Source: Acidiphilium multivorum AIU301 (GTDB lineage Bacteria > Pseudomonadota > Alphaproteobacteria > Acetobacterales > Acetobacteraceae). From it: DNA of 64,000 nucleotides. Positions within the stretch are counted from its first letter, which is position 1. The number at the start of each line of letters is the position of its first letter. The DNA lies in assembly GCF_000202835.1 (NCBI RefSeq), contig NC_015186.1, forward strand, positions 1,426,001-1,490,000, in the 5' to 3' direction. A model generated the notes under the pieces. It saw only the letters and a program-made list of their open reading frames with translations, was not told where the DNA came from and ran no database searches. Positions 31,486 to 39,791 of the stretch are shown piece after piece. Both the position numbers and the translations under genes were made by a program.

Positions 31486-32003
31486 TGTTAAAAAAACTCC
31501 TCGCGCGTTTTCAAAATCCATTCCGTTAGCCCGCGTCTCAGGGGAGTCGGAATGTCACAGGCGACAACTACTTTGTCACCTTATGAAACATCATACCACG
31601 ATCTGCGCGGATTGGTTTCAATTTTCATAACTTTTTCCAAAAAAGAAATAAAATTCCAGACCAAGTAAAAAATATCGAATTGATATCGTTATATTTCAGC
31701 AGGTTAGGCTGTCATCGTGGGCATGCCGCCAGCCGGCGCATCACAAGCCGCCCTCCGTAACGGCGGCCGCACGTGGACCTCCGAACTGCCCCTGGACACG
31801 ACCAGCCATTTCATAACAAAATGACAACCGAGGGTTTTAGCGCACCCGCATAACGTGCAGTCAGCGATTGTATTTTCCGGAGAATTGTTATGACGATTAT
31901 TAACATTTGTTCAATTTATGTGGATTCCATCTAAAAAGAGTTGTTTGTCCTTTACGTATATGGCATGTTTTGCCACATATCGTTATATATGGAGGAAACA
32001 ATC
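31486..32003. other. AT-rich divergent intergenic region
   Basis: About 520 bases without a supported gene between the repeat lipoprotein (leftward) and the YceI-like gene (rightward); much lower in GC than its surroundings. It holds two exact copies of the 12-mer ATATCGTTATAT (31683-31694 and 31977-31988) and an inverted repeat TATGGCA-TGTTT-TGCCACATA (about 31959-31979) just before the YceI ribosome-binding site GGAGG. Promoters for both genes are expected here, but I cannot place -35/-10 boxes with confidence. Confidence 0.7.
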
Positions 32004-32570
32004 ATGAAGCGGATCGCGGCTTGCGCTGCCCTCGCGTTGGGCGGGATGATGGCAGCTGCCGGGACGGCGCGTGCGGGGAACGAACTCTTGCAACTCACGC
32101 CGGGCAACATGTTGTCGCAGACGCACTCGACCGCGGTGCTGTTCACGATCACCGGCACCTATCGCCAGCTTTCCGGCACGCTCACCTTCGATCCCACCGC
32201 GAAGACCTGCCACATCGACGTCACGTTCGTGACCAGCAGCCTCGCGCTGCCCAACGCGATCGTGCGGGGACAGGTCATGTCGAAGGCATTCCTCGATCCG
32301 AAACAGTATCCGCAGACGAGCTATATCGGCGACTGCGCGAAGAACGGCACGGAACTCGACGGCAAGCTGACCATGCACGGGCAGACCCATCCGTTCGCCA
32401 TGAAACTCACCGAGCGGATGGCTAACGGCAAGTTGGTGGGATTCGACTCGGTCGGCAAACTCGACCGCTACAACTGGGGACTCGACGGATTGAAGCTGAT
32501 GGTCGGCAAAGTGATCACCGTCACGAACGACATCTCGCTGACCGGCAAGCCGCCCAAGCCGGCGAACTGA
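32004..32570 (+). CDS. YceI-family periplasmic protein
   Basis: A 188-residue protein from the ATG at 32004, preceded by GGAGG. The signal peptide ends at GTARA. The mature part fits the YceI lipocalin-like fold, with THSTAVLFTITGTYRQLSGTLTFDPT at the start, VTFVTSSLALPNAIVRGQVMSKAFLDPKQYPQTSY in the middle and a C-terminal VITVTNDISLTGK strand. Family members bind isoprenoid or other long lipids, or amide compounds, in a hydrophobic barrel. The position next to the FadL-alkane genes would suit lipid or hydrocarbon handling, but that is inference. It uses a lower-GC leader than the genes to its left. Confidence 0.85.
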   Translation: MKRIAACAALALGGMMAAAGTARAGNELLQLTPGNMLSQTHSTAVLFTITGTYRQLSGTLTFDPTAKTCHIDVTFVTSSLALPNAIVRGQVMSKAFLDPKQYPQTSYIGDCAKNGTELDGKLTMHGQTHPFAMKLTERMANGKLVGFDSVGKLDRYNWGLDGLKLMVGKVITVTNDISLTGKPPKPAN

Positions 32571-32992
32571 GCCGGCCCGCGGAAGTCCCGCGCGGCCTTG
32601 CGCGAGCAGGCCGCAAGGGACCGCTGTTTCCGTAACACGGCGCGTGGCCGAGCATGATCGGCCCGCGCATCTGCCGGCGCATGACAGATGCCGGCACAGC
32701 CAGCCGCCGCTCCGGCAAGGCCTGACGCCGGAGGGCTGCGGGAGGCGCTGTCATGTTACGAACCGTTTCGAAACATTCATCTTGCGGGAGGCGAGTTGCG
32801 CTTTCCTTTGCTGCCCGTTCGACACGGAATTCTTCGGTTTTACTTTCGGGCACCGCTTGCGTGACTTTCTGCCGCCCTTGCATGTCTTGGCACGACGATG
32901 GGTCGGCCGGTTCTGGCAAGCATACGATTCGTTGTTGCCCATTACGTCAATTGACGGTATGAAACGGAAATATCTTTTTTGGGAGATCGTCA
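32571..32992. other. Intergenic region before fadL
   Basis: About 420 bases without a supported gene. It holds a hairpin CCTTGCG / CGCAAGG (32596-32618) suited to ending the YceI transcript, a second inverted repeat GCATCTG / CAGATGC (32667-32691), and near the right end the palindrome at 32945-32956. Short frames across this stretch lack coding features. Confidence 0.65.
32945..32956. promoter_or_regulatory. Palindrome upstream of fadL, possible operator
   Basis: Perfect 12-base palindrome CGTCAATTGACG, 36-47 bases before the fadL start. The extended sequence TTACGTCAA here also occurs in the alkB upstream region (48344-48357, read on the - strand) at nearly the same distance from the start codon. 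The shared half-site suggests a common regulator for the two ends of the alkane module. Confidence 0.4.
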
Positions 32993-34333
32993 ATGAAAGA
33001 AAGAAAAATTCTAATTTGTCGTAATTCCTCGCAGATCGCGTTGCTCGTTGCGCTCGCCGTGCCCGGTCTGGCGCAGGCGGCCGGGCTCGGCCTGGCCGAT
33101 CAGAGCACCGGAATGGTCGCCCGCTCCTATGCCGGCGCGACGGTCAGCGCCACGCCCTCGACAGCCTTCTACAACCCGGCCGGACTCGTGATGCTGAAAG
33201 GCAACCAGTTCGAGGGCGCCTTCAACTATTACGACATAAGATCGAAATTCAGCGGGACCGATGAACCCTATTTCGGCCAGGGCACGTCGTCCGGCTTCGT
33301 CGAATCCACGCTGGTGCCGGGGAGTTTCGGCGTCATCAGCCTGCCGCACGGGATGAAGCTCGGCTTCTCGGTCACCACGCCGATCGGCGGGCGGATCAAG
33401 TATCGGCCCGGGTTCGTCGGCCAGTATCAGGGCACCGAGGCGCTGCTGACCACCATCCAGGTCGGGCTGTCGCTGGCGATTCCGATCACCAGGACCCTCT
33501 CGATCGGCTTCGGTCCGGAGATCAACTATTTCCAGAACATCCTGGCCCTGGACCAGAATCTCGGCGTGCTGCAACCCGCCGCCGGCCAGTTCTCGGGCAA
33601 GAGCTACGCCTTCGGCTACAATGCCGGCGTGATGTACCGCCCGGCGCCGGGCACGCGGATCGGCCTCGACTACCGCTCGCGGATCAGCCAGAGCGTGAAG
33701 GGCGTCGAGCGGATCGGCATCCAGCTGCCCTCGATCGTGCCGCCGGCGGTGGACTCGCTGCTGACCTCGCTCGGCGGCCTGCCGCCCGCAGCCTCGAGCG
33801 CGTCCGACAAATGGACCTTCCCGCAGCAGATCTCCTTCGGGGTCTATCAGCGGCTGACGCCGCGGCTCGCGGTGATGGCCAGCGCCCAATGGACCAACTG
33901 GGCGCAGCAGCAGTCGCTGATCATCAGCGACCCGTCGACCGCGAATTTCACCCATGGCGCGATCTATACGCCGTTCGACTACCGCAACAGCTGGACGGTC
34001 GGCGTCGGCTTCGATTACCGGGCGACGAAGCGGCTGACGCTGATGGGGGGCGCCGGATACGACGAGAGCCCGGTCACTTCGAAATACCGCCAGGATCTGC
34101 TGCCGGATGCGAACCGCACCTCGCTCAGCGCCGGCATGAGCTTCAGGCTGCTGCCGAACGCGACGCTGATGGCCGGCTACCAGCACATCTTCGTCCAGAA
34201 CGGATCGATCAGCCAGACCCGCGTCGGCCTGCAACCGAACGGGACAACGCAGACGACCTATTCAGGCACGCTGGACGGCACATATTCGCTGAGCGCCAAC
34301 GTGTTCTCGACCGGCGTGGTCATGAGTTTCTGA
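32993..34333 (+). CDS. fadL: FadL/OmpP1-family outer-membrane hydrocarbon or fatty-acid channel
   Basis: A 446-residue outer-membrane beta-barrel that takes up hydrophobic compounds (long-chain fatty acids, alkanes, aromatics). The signal peptide ends at GLAQA, and the mature protein opens with AGLGLADQSTGMVARSYAGA and STAFYNPAGLVML, the conserved FadL N-terminal hatch motif (NPA). The C-terminus ends in phenylalanine (VVMSF), as expected of a barrel. A GGGAG Shine-Dalgarno sequence precedes the ATG at 32993. Directly downstream in the same direction come a GMC alcohol dehydrogenase and an aldehyde dehydrogenase, so alkane or alkanol uptake is likely (AlkL-like role). Confidence 0.9.
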   Translation: MKERKILICRNSSQIALLVALAVPGLAQAAGLGLADQSTGMVARSYAGATVSATPSTAFYNPAGLVMLKGNQFEGAFNYYDIRSKFSGTDEPYFGQGTSSGFVESTLVPGSFGVISLPHGMKLGFSVTTPIGGRIKYRPGFVGQYQGTEALLTTIQVGLSLAIPITRTLSIGFGPEINYFQNILALDQNLGVLQPAAGQFSGKSYAFGYNAGVMYRPAPGTRIGLDYRSRISQSVKGVERIGIQLPSIVPPAVDSLLTSLGGLPPAASSASDKWTFPQQISFGVYQRLTPRLAVMASAQWTNWAQQQSLIISDPSTANFTHGAIYTPFDYRNSWTVGVGFDYRATKRLTLMGGAGYDESPVTSKYRQDLLPDANRTSLSAGMSFRLLPNATLMAGYQHIFVQNGSISQTRVGLQPNGTTQTTYSGTLDGTYSLSANVFSTGVVMSF

Positions 34334-34380
34334 ACCACCCGCACGTTTCGTGCCCGCACAGAGGATGGCAAACATCCCGC

Positions 34381-34420
34381 CCCGCCGCCGGCCGCAACGG
34401 CTCCCGCCGCCGGCGGCGGG
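34381..34420 (+). terminator. Strong hairpin between fadL and the alcohol dehydrogenase gene
   Basis: Inverted repeat CCCGCCGCCGGCCG / CCGCCGGCGGCGGG with 13 of 14 positions paired, in the fadL-GMC gap. No T run follows and a good Shine-Dalgarno sequence (GGAGGA) comes right after it, so it more likely protects or processes the fadL mRNA, or attenuates, than fully terminates. Confidence 0.5.
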
Positions 34421-34447
34421 CGCAATCAACGGAGGAGACATCAAGGC

Positions 34448-36073
34448 GTGAGCAGCGAGAGTTTCGATTACGTGGTGGTGGGCGCCGGCTCGGCCGGTGC
34501 GGTGATCGCCAACCGGCTGAGTGCCGATCCGCAGGTCCGCGTCTGCCTGCTGGAAGCCGGGAAGCCGGACAAGTCGCGCATGATCGACACGCCGCTCGGC
34601 ATTGTCGGCCTGCTGCGGTTCAGGACCTATAACTGGTATTACTACACCGCGCCGCAGGCGGAACTGAACGGCCGGCGGCTCTACTGGCCACGCGGCAAGA
34701 CGCTGGGCGGGTCGTCGTCGATCAATGCGATGATCTACATGCGCGGCCATCCCGAGGATTACGACGAGTGGCGGGATCTCGGCGCGCCGGGCTGGGGGTG
34801 GGACGACGTGTTTCCCCTCTTCCGGGCGATGGAGCGCAACGAGCGCGGGGCGGATGCGTTCCACGGCGATGCGGGGGAACTCAATGTCGCCGATCTCGGC
34901 AATCCGAATCCGCTGGGGGCGGCGTTCGTCCGCGCCGGCGTCGAGGCCGGGCTGCCGGCGAATGCGGATTTCAACGGCGCGGTGCAGGAGGGCGTTGGCC
35001 CGTATCAGGTGACGCAGAGGGATGGAAAGCGGTTTTCCGCCTCCCGCGCGTTCCTCGACGGGATACGCCAGCGGGCGAACCTGCGGATCGAGACCGGCGC
35101 GCATGTCGCGCGGGTGCTGCTCGAAGGGACGCGGGCTGTGGGCGTCGAGGTGCGGATCGGCGGGGCGATGCGGCGGATCGGGGCGCGGCGGGAGGTGATC
35201 CTGTGCGGCGGGGCGATCAACTCGCCGCAACTGCTCATGCTCTCGGGCATCGGGCCGCGGGCGGCGCTGGCGCGGGCCGGGGTGGAACTCGCGCATGAGC
35301 TTCCGGGCGTCGGCGCCAACCTGCAGGACCATCTCGACGTGTCGGTGATCGTGCCCGACCGGAGCGGCAATTCGGTGGGGGTGGCGGGCAACACGCTGCC
35401 GCGCGCGGTTGCGGCGTTCTTCGAGTATCGCCGCAAGGGGACCGGGATGTTCCAGTCCAACGCGGCGGAGGCGGGCGGGTTCGCGCGGCTGACGCCGGAA
35501 TCGCGGCGGCCGGAAATCCAGTTCCACTTCCTGCCGACGATCCTGCGCGACCACGGGCGCAAGCCGGTCTGGGGCCACGGGATGACGCTGCATTGCTGCC
35601 AGTTGCGGCCGAAGAGCCGCGGCAGCATCACGCTGCGCTCCGCCGACCCGTTCGCCGAGCCGGTGATCGATCCCGCCTATCTCAGCCATGCCGACGACCT
35701 CGGCGAGCTGCTCGCGGGGCTGAAGCTCGGCCGGCGGATCATGGCGAGCCCGGCGATCGCCGCCCTCAGCGGCGGGCGGGAGATCGATCCGGGGCCGGCG
35801 CGCCAGGACGACGCGGCGCTGGTCGATTTCATTCGCGCCTCGGCGGAAACCATCTATCATCCGGTGGGCACCTGCCGGATGGGCCAGGACGAGATGGCCG
35901 TGGTCGACGACCGGTTGCGCGTGCGGGGGATCGACGGGCTGCGGGTCGCCGATGCCTCGATCATGCCGCGCCTGATCGGCGGCAATACCAACGCGCCCTG
36001 CATGGTGATCGGCGAGAAGGCGGCGGGGTTCATCCGCGCCGAGCGCAACGAGCCGGCGGCGGCAATGGTCTGA
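34448..36073 (+). CDS. alkJ: GMC-family FAD alcohol dehydrogenase (AlkJ-like)
   Basis: A 541-residue FAD-dependent oxidoreductase of the glucose-methanol-choline family, membrane-associated in AlkJ. It would oxidise medium/long-chain 1-alkanols to aldehydes, feeding electrons to the quinone pool. Seen are the N-terminal FAD motif VVVGAGSAGAVIANRLS, the GMC signature WPRGKTLGGSSSINAMIYMRG, second signature GAINSPQLLMLSGIGP, and the C-terminal histidine region YHPVGTCRMG and GGNTNAPCMVIGEKAA. The start is a GTG at 34448 preceded by GGAGGA. Choline dehydrogenase (betA) is related; the context of fadL, aldehyde dehydrogenase and alkB favours the alkanol role. Confidence 0.85.
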   Translation: MSSESFDYVVVGAGSAGAVIANRLSADPQVRVCLLEAGKPDKSRMIDTPLGIVGLLRFRTYNWYYYTAPQAELNGRRLYWPRGKTLGGSSSINAMIYMRGHPEDYDEWRDLGAPGWGWDDVFPLFRAMERNERGADAFHGDAGELNVADLGNPNPLGAAFVRAGVEAGLPANADFNGAVQEGVGPYQVTQRDGKRFSASRAFLDGIRQRANLRIETGAHVARVLLEGTRAVGVEVRIGGAMRRIGARREVILCGGAINSPQLLMLSGIGPRAALARAGVELAHELPGVGANLQDHLDVSVIVPDRSGNSVGVAGNTLPRAVAAFFEYRRKGTGMFQSNAAEAGGFARLTPESRRPEIQFHFLPTILRDHGRKPVWGHGMTLHCCQLRPKSRGSITLRSADPFAEPVIDPAYLSHADDLGELLAGLKLGRRIMASPAIAALSGGREIDPGPARQDDAALVDFIRASAETIYHPVGTCRMGQDEMAVVDDRLRVRGIDGLRVADASIMPRLIGGNTNAPCMVIGEKAAGFIRAERNEPAAAMV

Positions 36074-36098
36074 AGCGACCGAAGCAAGGAGAGTGGGA

Positions 36099-37514
36099 AT
36101 GGACATGATCGAGACGATGATGCCGGATGGTGTCGCGGGGCTGGATACGCTGTTCGCCCGCCAGCAGGCGCGGGCGATCGCGCTCCGCAGTTCGGGCGCG
36201 GAGGCGCGGATCGCGAAGCTGCGGGCGCTGGAGGCGGCGGTGCAGGCCTGGCGGCCCCGGCTTTACGCCGCGCTGCAGGAAGATCTCGGCAAGCCCGAGG
36301 CGGAGGCCGACCTGTCGGAGATCCTGCCGGTGCTTTCGGAAATCCGCCACGCGCGGCGGCATCTGAAATCGTGGATGAAGCCGCAGCGCGCGGCGCCGAC
36401 GCTGACCACCTTCGGCACGCGGGCGCGAATTCGCCACGAGCCGCGCGGCGTGTGCCTGATCATCTCGCCGTGGAACTATCCGGTGAACCTGGCGCTCGGG
36501 CCGCTGGCCTCGGCGATCGCGGCGGGGAATACCGCGATCCTGAAACCCTCGGAAATGGCGCCGGCGACCTCGGCGGCGCTTGCCGCCATGCTCGCGGAGA
36601 TCTTCGCGCCGGACGAGGTGGCGGTGCGGGAGGGCGACGCCGCGATCGCCACCGCGCTGCTCGACCTGCCGTTCGACCACATCTTCTTCACCGGCAGCCC
36701 GGCGATCGGCAAGGTGGTGATGACGGCGGCGGCGCGGCACCTGAGCTCGGTGACGCTGGAGCTTGGCGGCAAGTCGCCCGTCATCGTCGATGCGGGAGCG
36801 GATCTCGCGAAGGCGGCGAAGGCGATCGCCTGGGGCAAGTTCACCAATTGCGGGCAGACCTGCATCGCGCCAGACCATCTCTATGCCCATGAGGCGGTGC
36901 ATGACGAGCTGGTGCGCCGGGTGCGGGCGGAGACGGCGCGGATGTATGGCGCGGCGCCGGGGGCGGATTACGGGCGGATCGTCAACGAGCGGCATTTCGA
37001 CCGCATCCTGCGCCTGCTCGACGATGCGCGCGGCCGGGGCGCGACTGTCGAGGGCGGGGCGGCGGACCGGGCGCGGCGGCTGATCGCGCCGGCCTTCGTT
37101 TCCGGCGCGCCGCGGGAGTCGGCGGTGATGCAGGAGGAGATCTTCGGCCCGGTGCTGCCGGTGATCCGCTTCCGCGACGCCGCCGAGCCGATCGAGGCGA
37201 TCAACGCGGCGCCGAAGCCGCTGGCGCTCTATCTCTTCGCGCGCGACCGGCGCTTCACCGACCGGGTGATCGGCGAGACCTCGTCGGGCGGGGTGGGCAT
37301 CAACACGACGATGCTGCACTTCCTGCACGGCAACCTGCCCTTCGGCGGGGTGAACAATTCGGGGATCGGCAACGCGCACGGGTTCTACGGCTTCCGCGCC
37401 TTCAGCCACGAGCGGGCGGTGCTGAGGGATGTGGCCTCGGCGACGCCGATGCTGTTCCCGCCCTATACGAAGCGGGTGCGGATGATGGTGAAATCGGTGC
37501 TGCGGCTGGCCTGA
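36099..37514 (+). CDS. alkH: Aldehyde dehydrogenase, AlkH/coniferyl-aldehyde type
   Basis: NAD(P)-dependent enzyme that would oxidise fatty aldehydes to fatty acids. I chose the ATG at 36099, 6-7 bases after AGGAGAG, giving 471 residues; a GTG at 36093 is the alternative. The protein is of the short class-3 type: ISPWNYPVNLALGPL, NTAILKPSEMAP, FFTGSPAIGKVVM, catalytic glutamate in VTLELGGKSPVIV, catalytic cysteine in FTNCGQTCIAPDH, and QEEIFGPVLPV. A hydrophobic C-terminal tail (RMMVKSVLRLA) may aid membrane binding. It is the third gene of the fadL-alkJ-alkH unit. Confidence 0.9.
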   Translation: MDMIETMMPDGVAGLDTLFARQQARAIALRSSGAEARIAKLRALEAAVQAWRPRLYAALQEDLGKPEAEADLSEILPVLSEIRHARRHLKSWMKPQRAAPTLTTFGTRARIRHEPRGVCLIISPWNYPVNLALGPLASAIAAGNTAILKPSEMAPATSAALAAMLAEIFAPDEVAVREGDAAIATALLDLPFDHIFFTGSPAIGKVVMTAAARHLSSVTLELGGKSPVIVDAGADLAKAAKAIAWGKFTNCGQTCIAPDHLYAHEAVHDELVRRVRAETARMYGAAPGADYGRIVNERHFDRILRLLDDARGRGATVEGGAADRARRLIAPAFVSGAPRESAVMQEEIFGPVLPVIRFRDAAEPIEAINAAPKPLALYLFARDRRFTDRVIGETSSGGVGINTTMLHFLHGNLPFGGVNNSGIGNAHGFYGFRAFSHERAVLRDVASATPMLFPPYTKRVRMMVKSVLRLA

Positions 37515-37519
37515 GCGGG

Positions 37520-37551
37520 CCGGGCGCGCTCAGGAGAGCGGGCGCGCCCGG
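37520..37551. terminator. Bidirectional hairpin between convergent alkH and DUF4442 genes
   Basis: Perfect 10-bp stem CCGGGCGCGC / GCGCGCCCGG with a 12-base loop between the two convergent stop codons, overlapping the last codons of the - strand gene. No T run. Confidence 0.5.
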
Positions 37552-38069
37552 GGCTTCAGCCGCACGTAGAGCTGGCGGCGGGCGCGGGCGACGAGGGTGC
37601 CGGCGGCGTCGCGGATCTCGTTGCCGAACCAGGGCTCGACCTTTTCGCCACCGGCGGCGGCGGTTCGTATTTCGGCCTCGCGTTCCGGCGGGATCGCGAA
37701 CTCGGTGAAGACGGTGCCGCGGCCGGGGCTGACATATTCGATGTCGGCGGCGCGGTCCCACACATAGTAGTCGGGGCCGAGGAGGCGCATCAGCATCAGC
37801 GCCCAGGGGCCGTCGGTCACGGCGAAGAGGGTGCCGCCGAAGATCGTGCCGACGGCGTTGCGGTTGTACCAGCGCAGCACGATGCGGGCACGGCAGTGGC
37901 GCCAGTCCGCCGAGATGGAATCGATGCGGATGCCGGAGAACAGGTAGGGCGGGTAGAGGTTCATGCCCCAGCGCATCCGCCCGGGGGTGACGCCGACGCG
38001 GTGCAGCAGGGTGCCGCGATCGGGCCCCTGCCCGGCCGCGTCGCCCGGCGGACGCGCGCCGTCAGGCAT
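37530..38069 (-). CDS. DUF4442 hot-dog-fold protein, likely thioesterase
   Basis: A 179-residue protein with a single hot-dog fold. The core reads YNRNAVGTIFGGTLFAVTDGPWALMLMRLLG, with the PaaI/YiiD-type NAxGTIFGGTL entry to the long helix, followed by strands ending RRQLYVRLK. Family members are predicted acyl-CoA thioesterases. It is the last gene of the beta-oxidation operon and overlaps the acyl-CoA synthetase stop by 8 bases, which suits a role in releasing or editing stalled acyl-CoA. Activity is inferred. Confidence 0.8.
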   Translation of the reverse strand: MPDGARPPGDAAGQGPDRGTLLHRVGVTPGRMRWGMNLYPPYLFSGIRIDSISADWRHCRARIVLRWYNRNAVGTIFGGTLFAVTDGPWALMLMRLLGPDYYVWDRAADIEYVSPGRGTVFTEFAIPPEREAEIRTAAAGGEKVEPWFGNEIRDAAGTLVARARRQLYVRLKPRARPLS

Positions 38070-39780
38070 CGTGCTGGGCCCGCAATTCGCGGCGGAGGAT
38101 CTTGCCGACCGGCGTCTTGGGCAGCTCCTCGTGGCGGAACTCGACGATCTTGGGCATCTTGTAGCCGGTGAGGTTGCGCCGGCAATGCGCGAGCAGCTCG
38201 GCCTCGGTCAGGGTGTCGGACCGCGGGACGACCACGATCTTGACGCGCTCGCCGGAGGCCGCGTCCGGCACGCCGAAGGCGGCGACCTCGATTACGTCGG
38301 GATGCATCATCACGACTTCCTCGATCTCGGAGGGATAGACGTTGAAACCGGAGACCAGGATCATGTCCTTCGCGCGGTCGACCAGGCGGAGGAAGCCGCG
38401 CTCGTCCATGATGCCGATATCGCCGGTGGCGAGCCAGCCCTCGGCATCGAGCACCCGGGCGGTCTCGTCCGGGCGCTGCCAGTAGCCGCGCATCACCTGC
38501 GGGCCGCGCACGCAGACCTCGCCCGCCTCGCCGATGCCGGCCCAGGCGCCGTCGGTGCGGCGCAGCCGGACCTCGGTCGAGGGCAGCGGCAGGCCGACGG
38601 TGCCGTTGAAGCTCATGCGTTCGGGATGGTCGAGATCGATCGGGTTGGTGCAGACGATCGGCGAACACTCCGTCAGCCCGTAGCCCTCGCTGATCGGCCG
38701 GCCGGTGACCTCCTGCCAGCGCTTCGCGACCTCGGCCTGCGTCGCCGCACCGCCGGCGATGACGAGGCGCAGCTTCGAGAAGTCGAGCCGGCGGAAATCC
38801 TCGTTGTCGAGAAAGCTGTTGAACAGCGTGTTGATGCCGGCCATGCCCTCGAACTTCTCGTTGCGGATGATGCCCATCACCCGCTTGGTGTCGCGCGGAT
38901 TGGCGATCAGCACGTTGCGCCCGCCCAGCGCCATGAACATGAACAGGTTAACGGTGAGTGAGAAGATGTGATAGAGCGGCAGCAGCGTGAGATTGTTCAC
39001 GCCCTCGCCGTGGAACTGGTCGCCATTCCAGGCGAAGGCCTGCAGCACGTTGGCGATGATGTTGCGATGGGTGAGCATCGCCCCCTTGGCGACGCCGGTG
39101 GTCCCGCCCGTGTATTGCAGGAAGGCGATGTCCTCGTGGCCGAGCTCGACCGGGCGCAGGCCGGCGCGGCGGCCCTCCGCCAGGGCGGCACGGAAGCGCC
39201 GCGCGCGCAGCCCATGCTTCGGCACCGCCTTCTGGACGTGGCGGAGGACGAAGTTCAGCGCCGGGCCCTTGAGGCCGCCGAGCAGGTCGCCGATGCCGGT
39301 GAGCACCACCGTCTCGACCGCCGTGCCGGCGAGGCCCTGTTCGGCGGTGCGGGCGAAGTTCTCGAACACGACGAGGAGTTTCGCGCCGCTGTCGCGCAGC
39401 TGGTGGTTCAGTTCCCGCGCCGTGTAGAGCGGGTTGACGTTGACCACCGTGCCGCCGGCGAGCAGCGTGCCGAACACCGCGATCGGGTATTGCAGGGAAT
39501 TCGGCATCATGATCGCGACGCGGTCGCCCTTCGCGATTCCGCGCGCCTGCAGGAAGCCGGCGAAGGCGCGGGCGCGGGCGTGGGTTTCGGCGTAGGTCAT
39601 CGGCGTGCCGATGCTGACGAAGGCCTCGCGCGTGGCATAGGTCCGCGCCCAGGTTTCGAGCATGTGGTTGAGCGACGGCGTGCGCGCGAGCTCGTCGCCA
39701 ATGTCGTGCGGCACCCCTTCGCGGTAGGAGGCGAACCAGATTCCGTCGGTTTGGACATTGTCCTGCATCGTATCGGTCAT
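38062..39780 (-). CDS. fadD: Long-chain fatty acid-CoA ligase
   Basis: Activates free fatty acids to acyl-CoA with ATP via an acyl-AMP intermediate; cytoplasmic face of the inner membrane. I chose the ATG at 39780 (572 residues); the upstream extension is antisense-like and lies within the thiolase gene. Motifs: AMP-binding YTGGTTGVAKGAMLTHRN, EGYGLTECSPI, WLATGDIG, DRAKDMILVSGFNVYPSEIE (fatty-acyl-CoA synthetase signature) and the C-terminal lysine in LPKTPVGKILRRELR. It takes the product of alkH into the beta-oxidation genes encoded upstream in the same operon. Confidence 0.95.
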   Translation of the reverse strand: MTDTMQDNVQTDGIWFASYREGVPHDIGDELARTPSLNHMLETWARTYATREAFVSIGTPMTYAETHARARAFAGFLQARGIAKGDRVAIMMPNSLQYPIAVFGTLLAGGTVVNVNPLYTARELNHQLRDSGAKLLVVFENFARTAEQGLAGTAVETVVLTGIGDLLGGLKGPALNFVLRHVQKAVPKHGLRARRFRAALAEGRRAGLRPVELGHEDIAFLQYTGGTTGVAKGAMLTHRNIIANVLQAFAWNGDQFHGEGVNNLTLLPLYHIFSLTVNLFMFMALGGRNVLIANPRDTKRVMGIIRNEKFEGMAGINTLFNSFLDNEDFRRLDFSKLRLVIAGGAATQAEVAKRWQEVTGRPISEGYGLTECSPIVCTNPIDLDHPERMSFNGTVGLPLPSTEVRLRRTDGAWAGIGEAGEVCVRGPQVMRGYWQRPDETARVLDAEGWLATGDIGIMDERGFLRLVDRAKDMILVSGFNVYPSEIEEVVMMHPDVIEVAAFGVPDAASGERVKIVVVPRSDTLTEAELLAHCRRNLTGYKMPKIVEFRHEELPKTPVGKILRRELRAQHDA

Positions 39781-39791
39781 ATCACTTTCCC

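Noticed and set aside
31941-32003. Upstream ATG at 31941 as the YceI start
   Set aside because: It would put 21 extra residues in front of a normal signal peptide and has no Shine-Dalgarno sequence, while the ATG at 32004 follows GGAGG directly.
31486-34000. Replication origin at the skew change
   Set aside because: No dnaA, dnaN, parAB or other origin-linked genes, and no cluster of DnaA boxes (TTATCCACA) was seen in the AT-rich spacers. Acquisition or inversion explains the change more simply.
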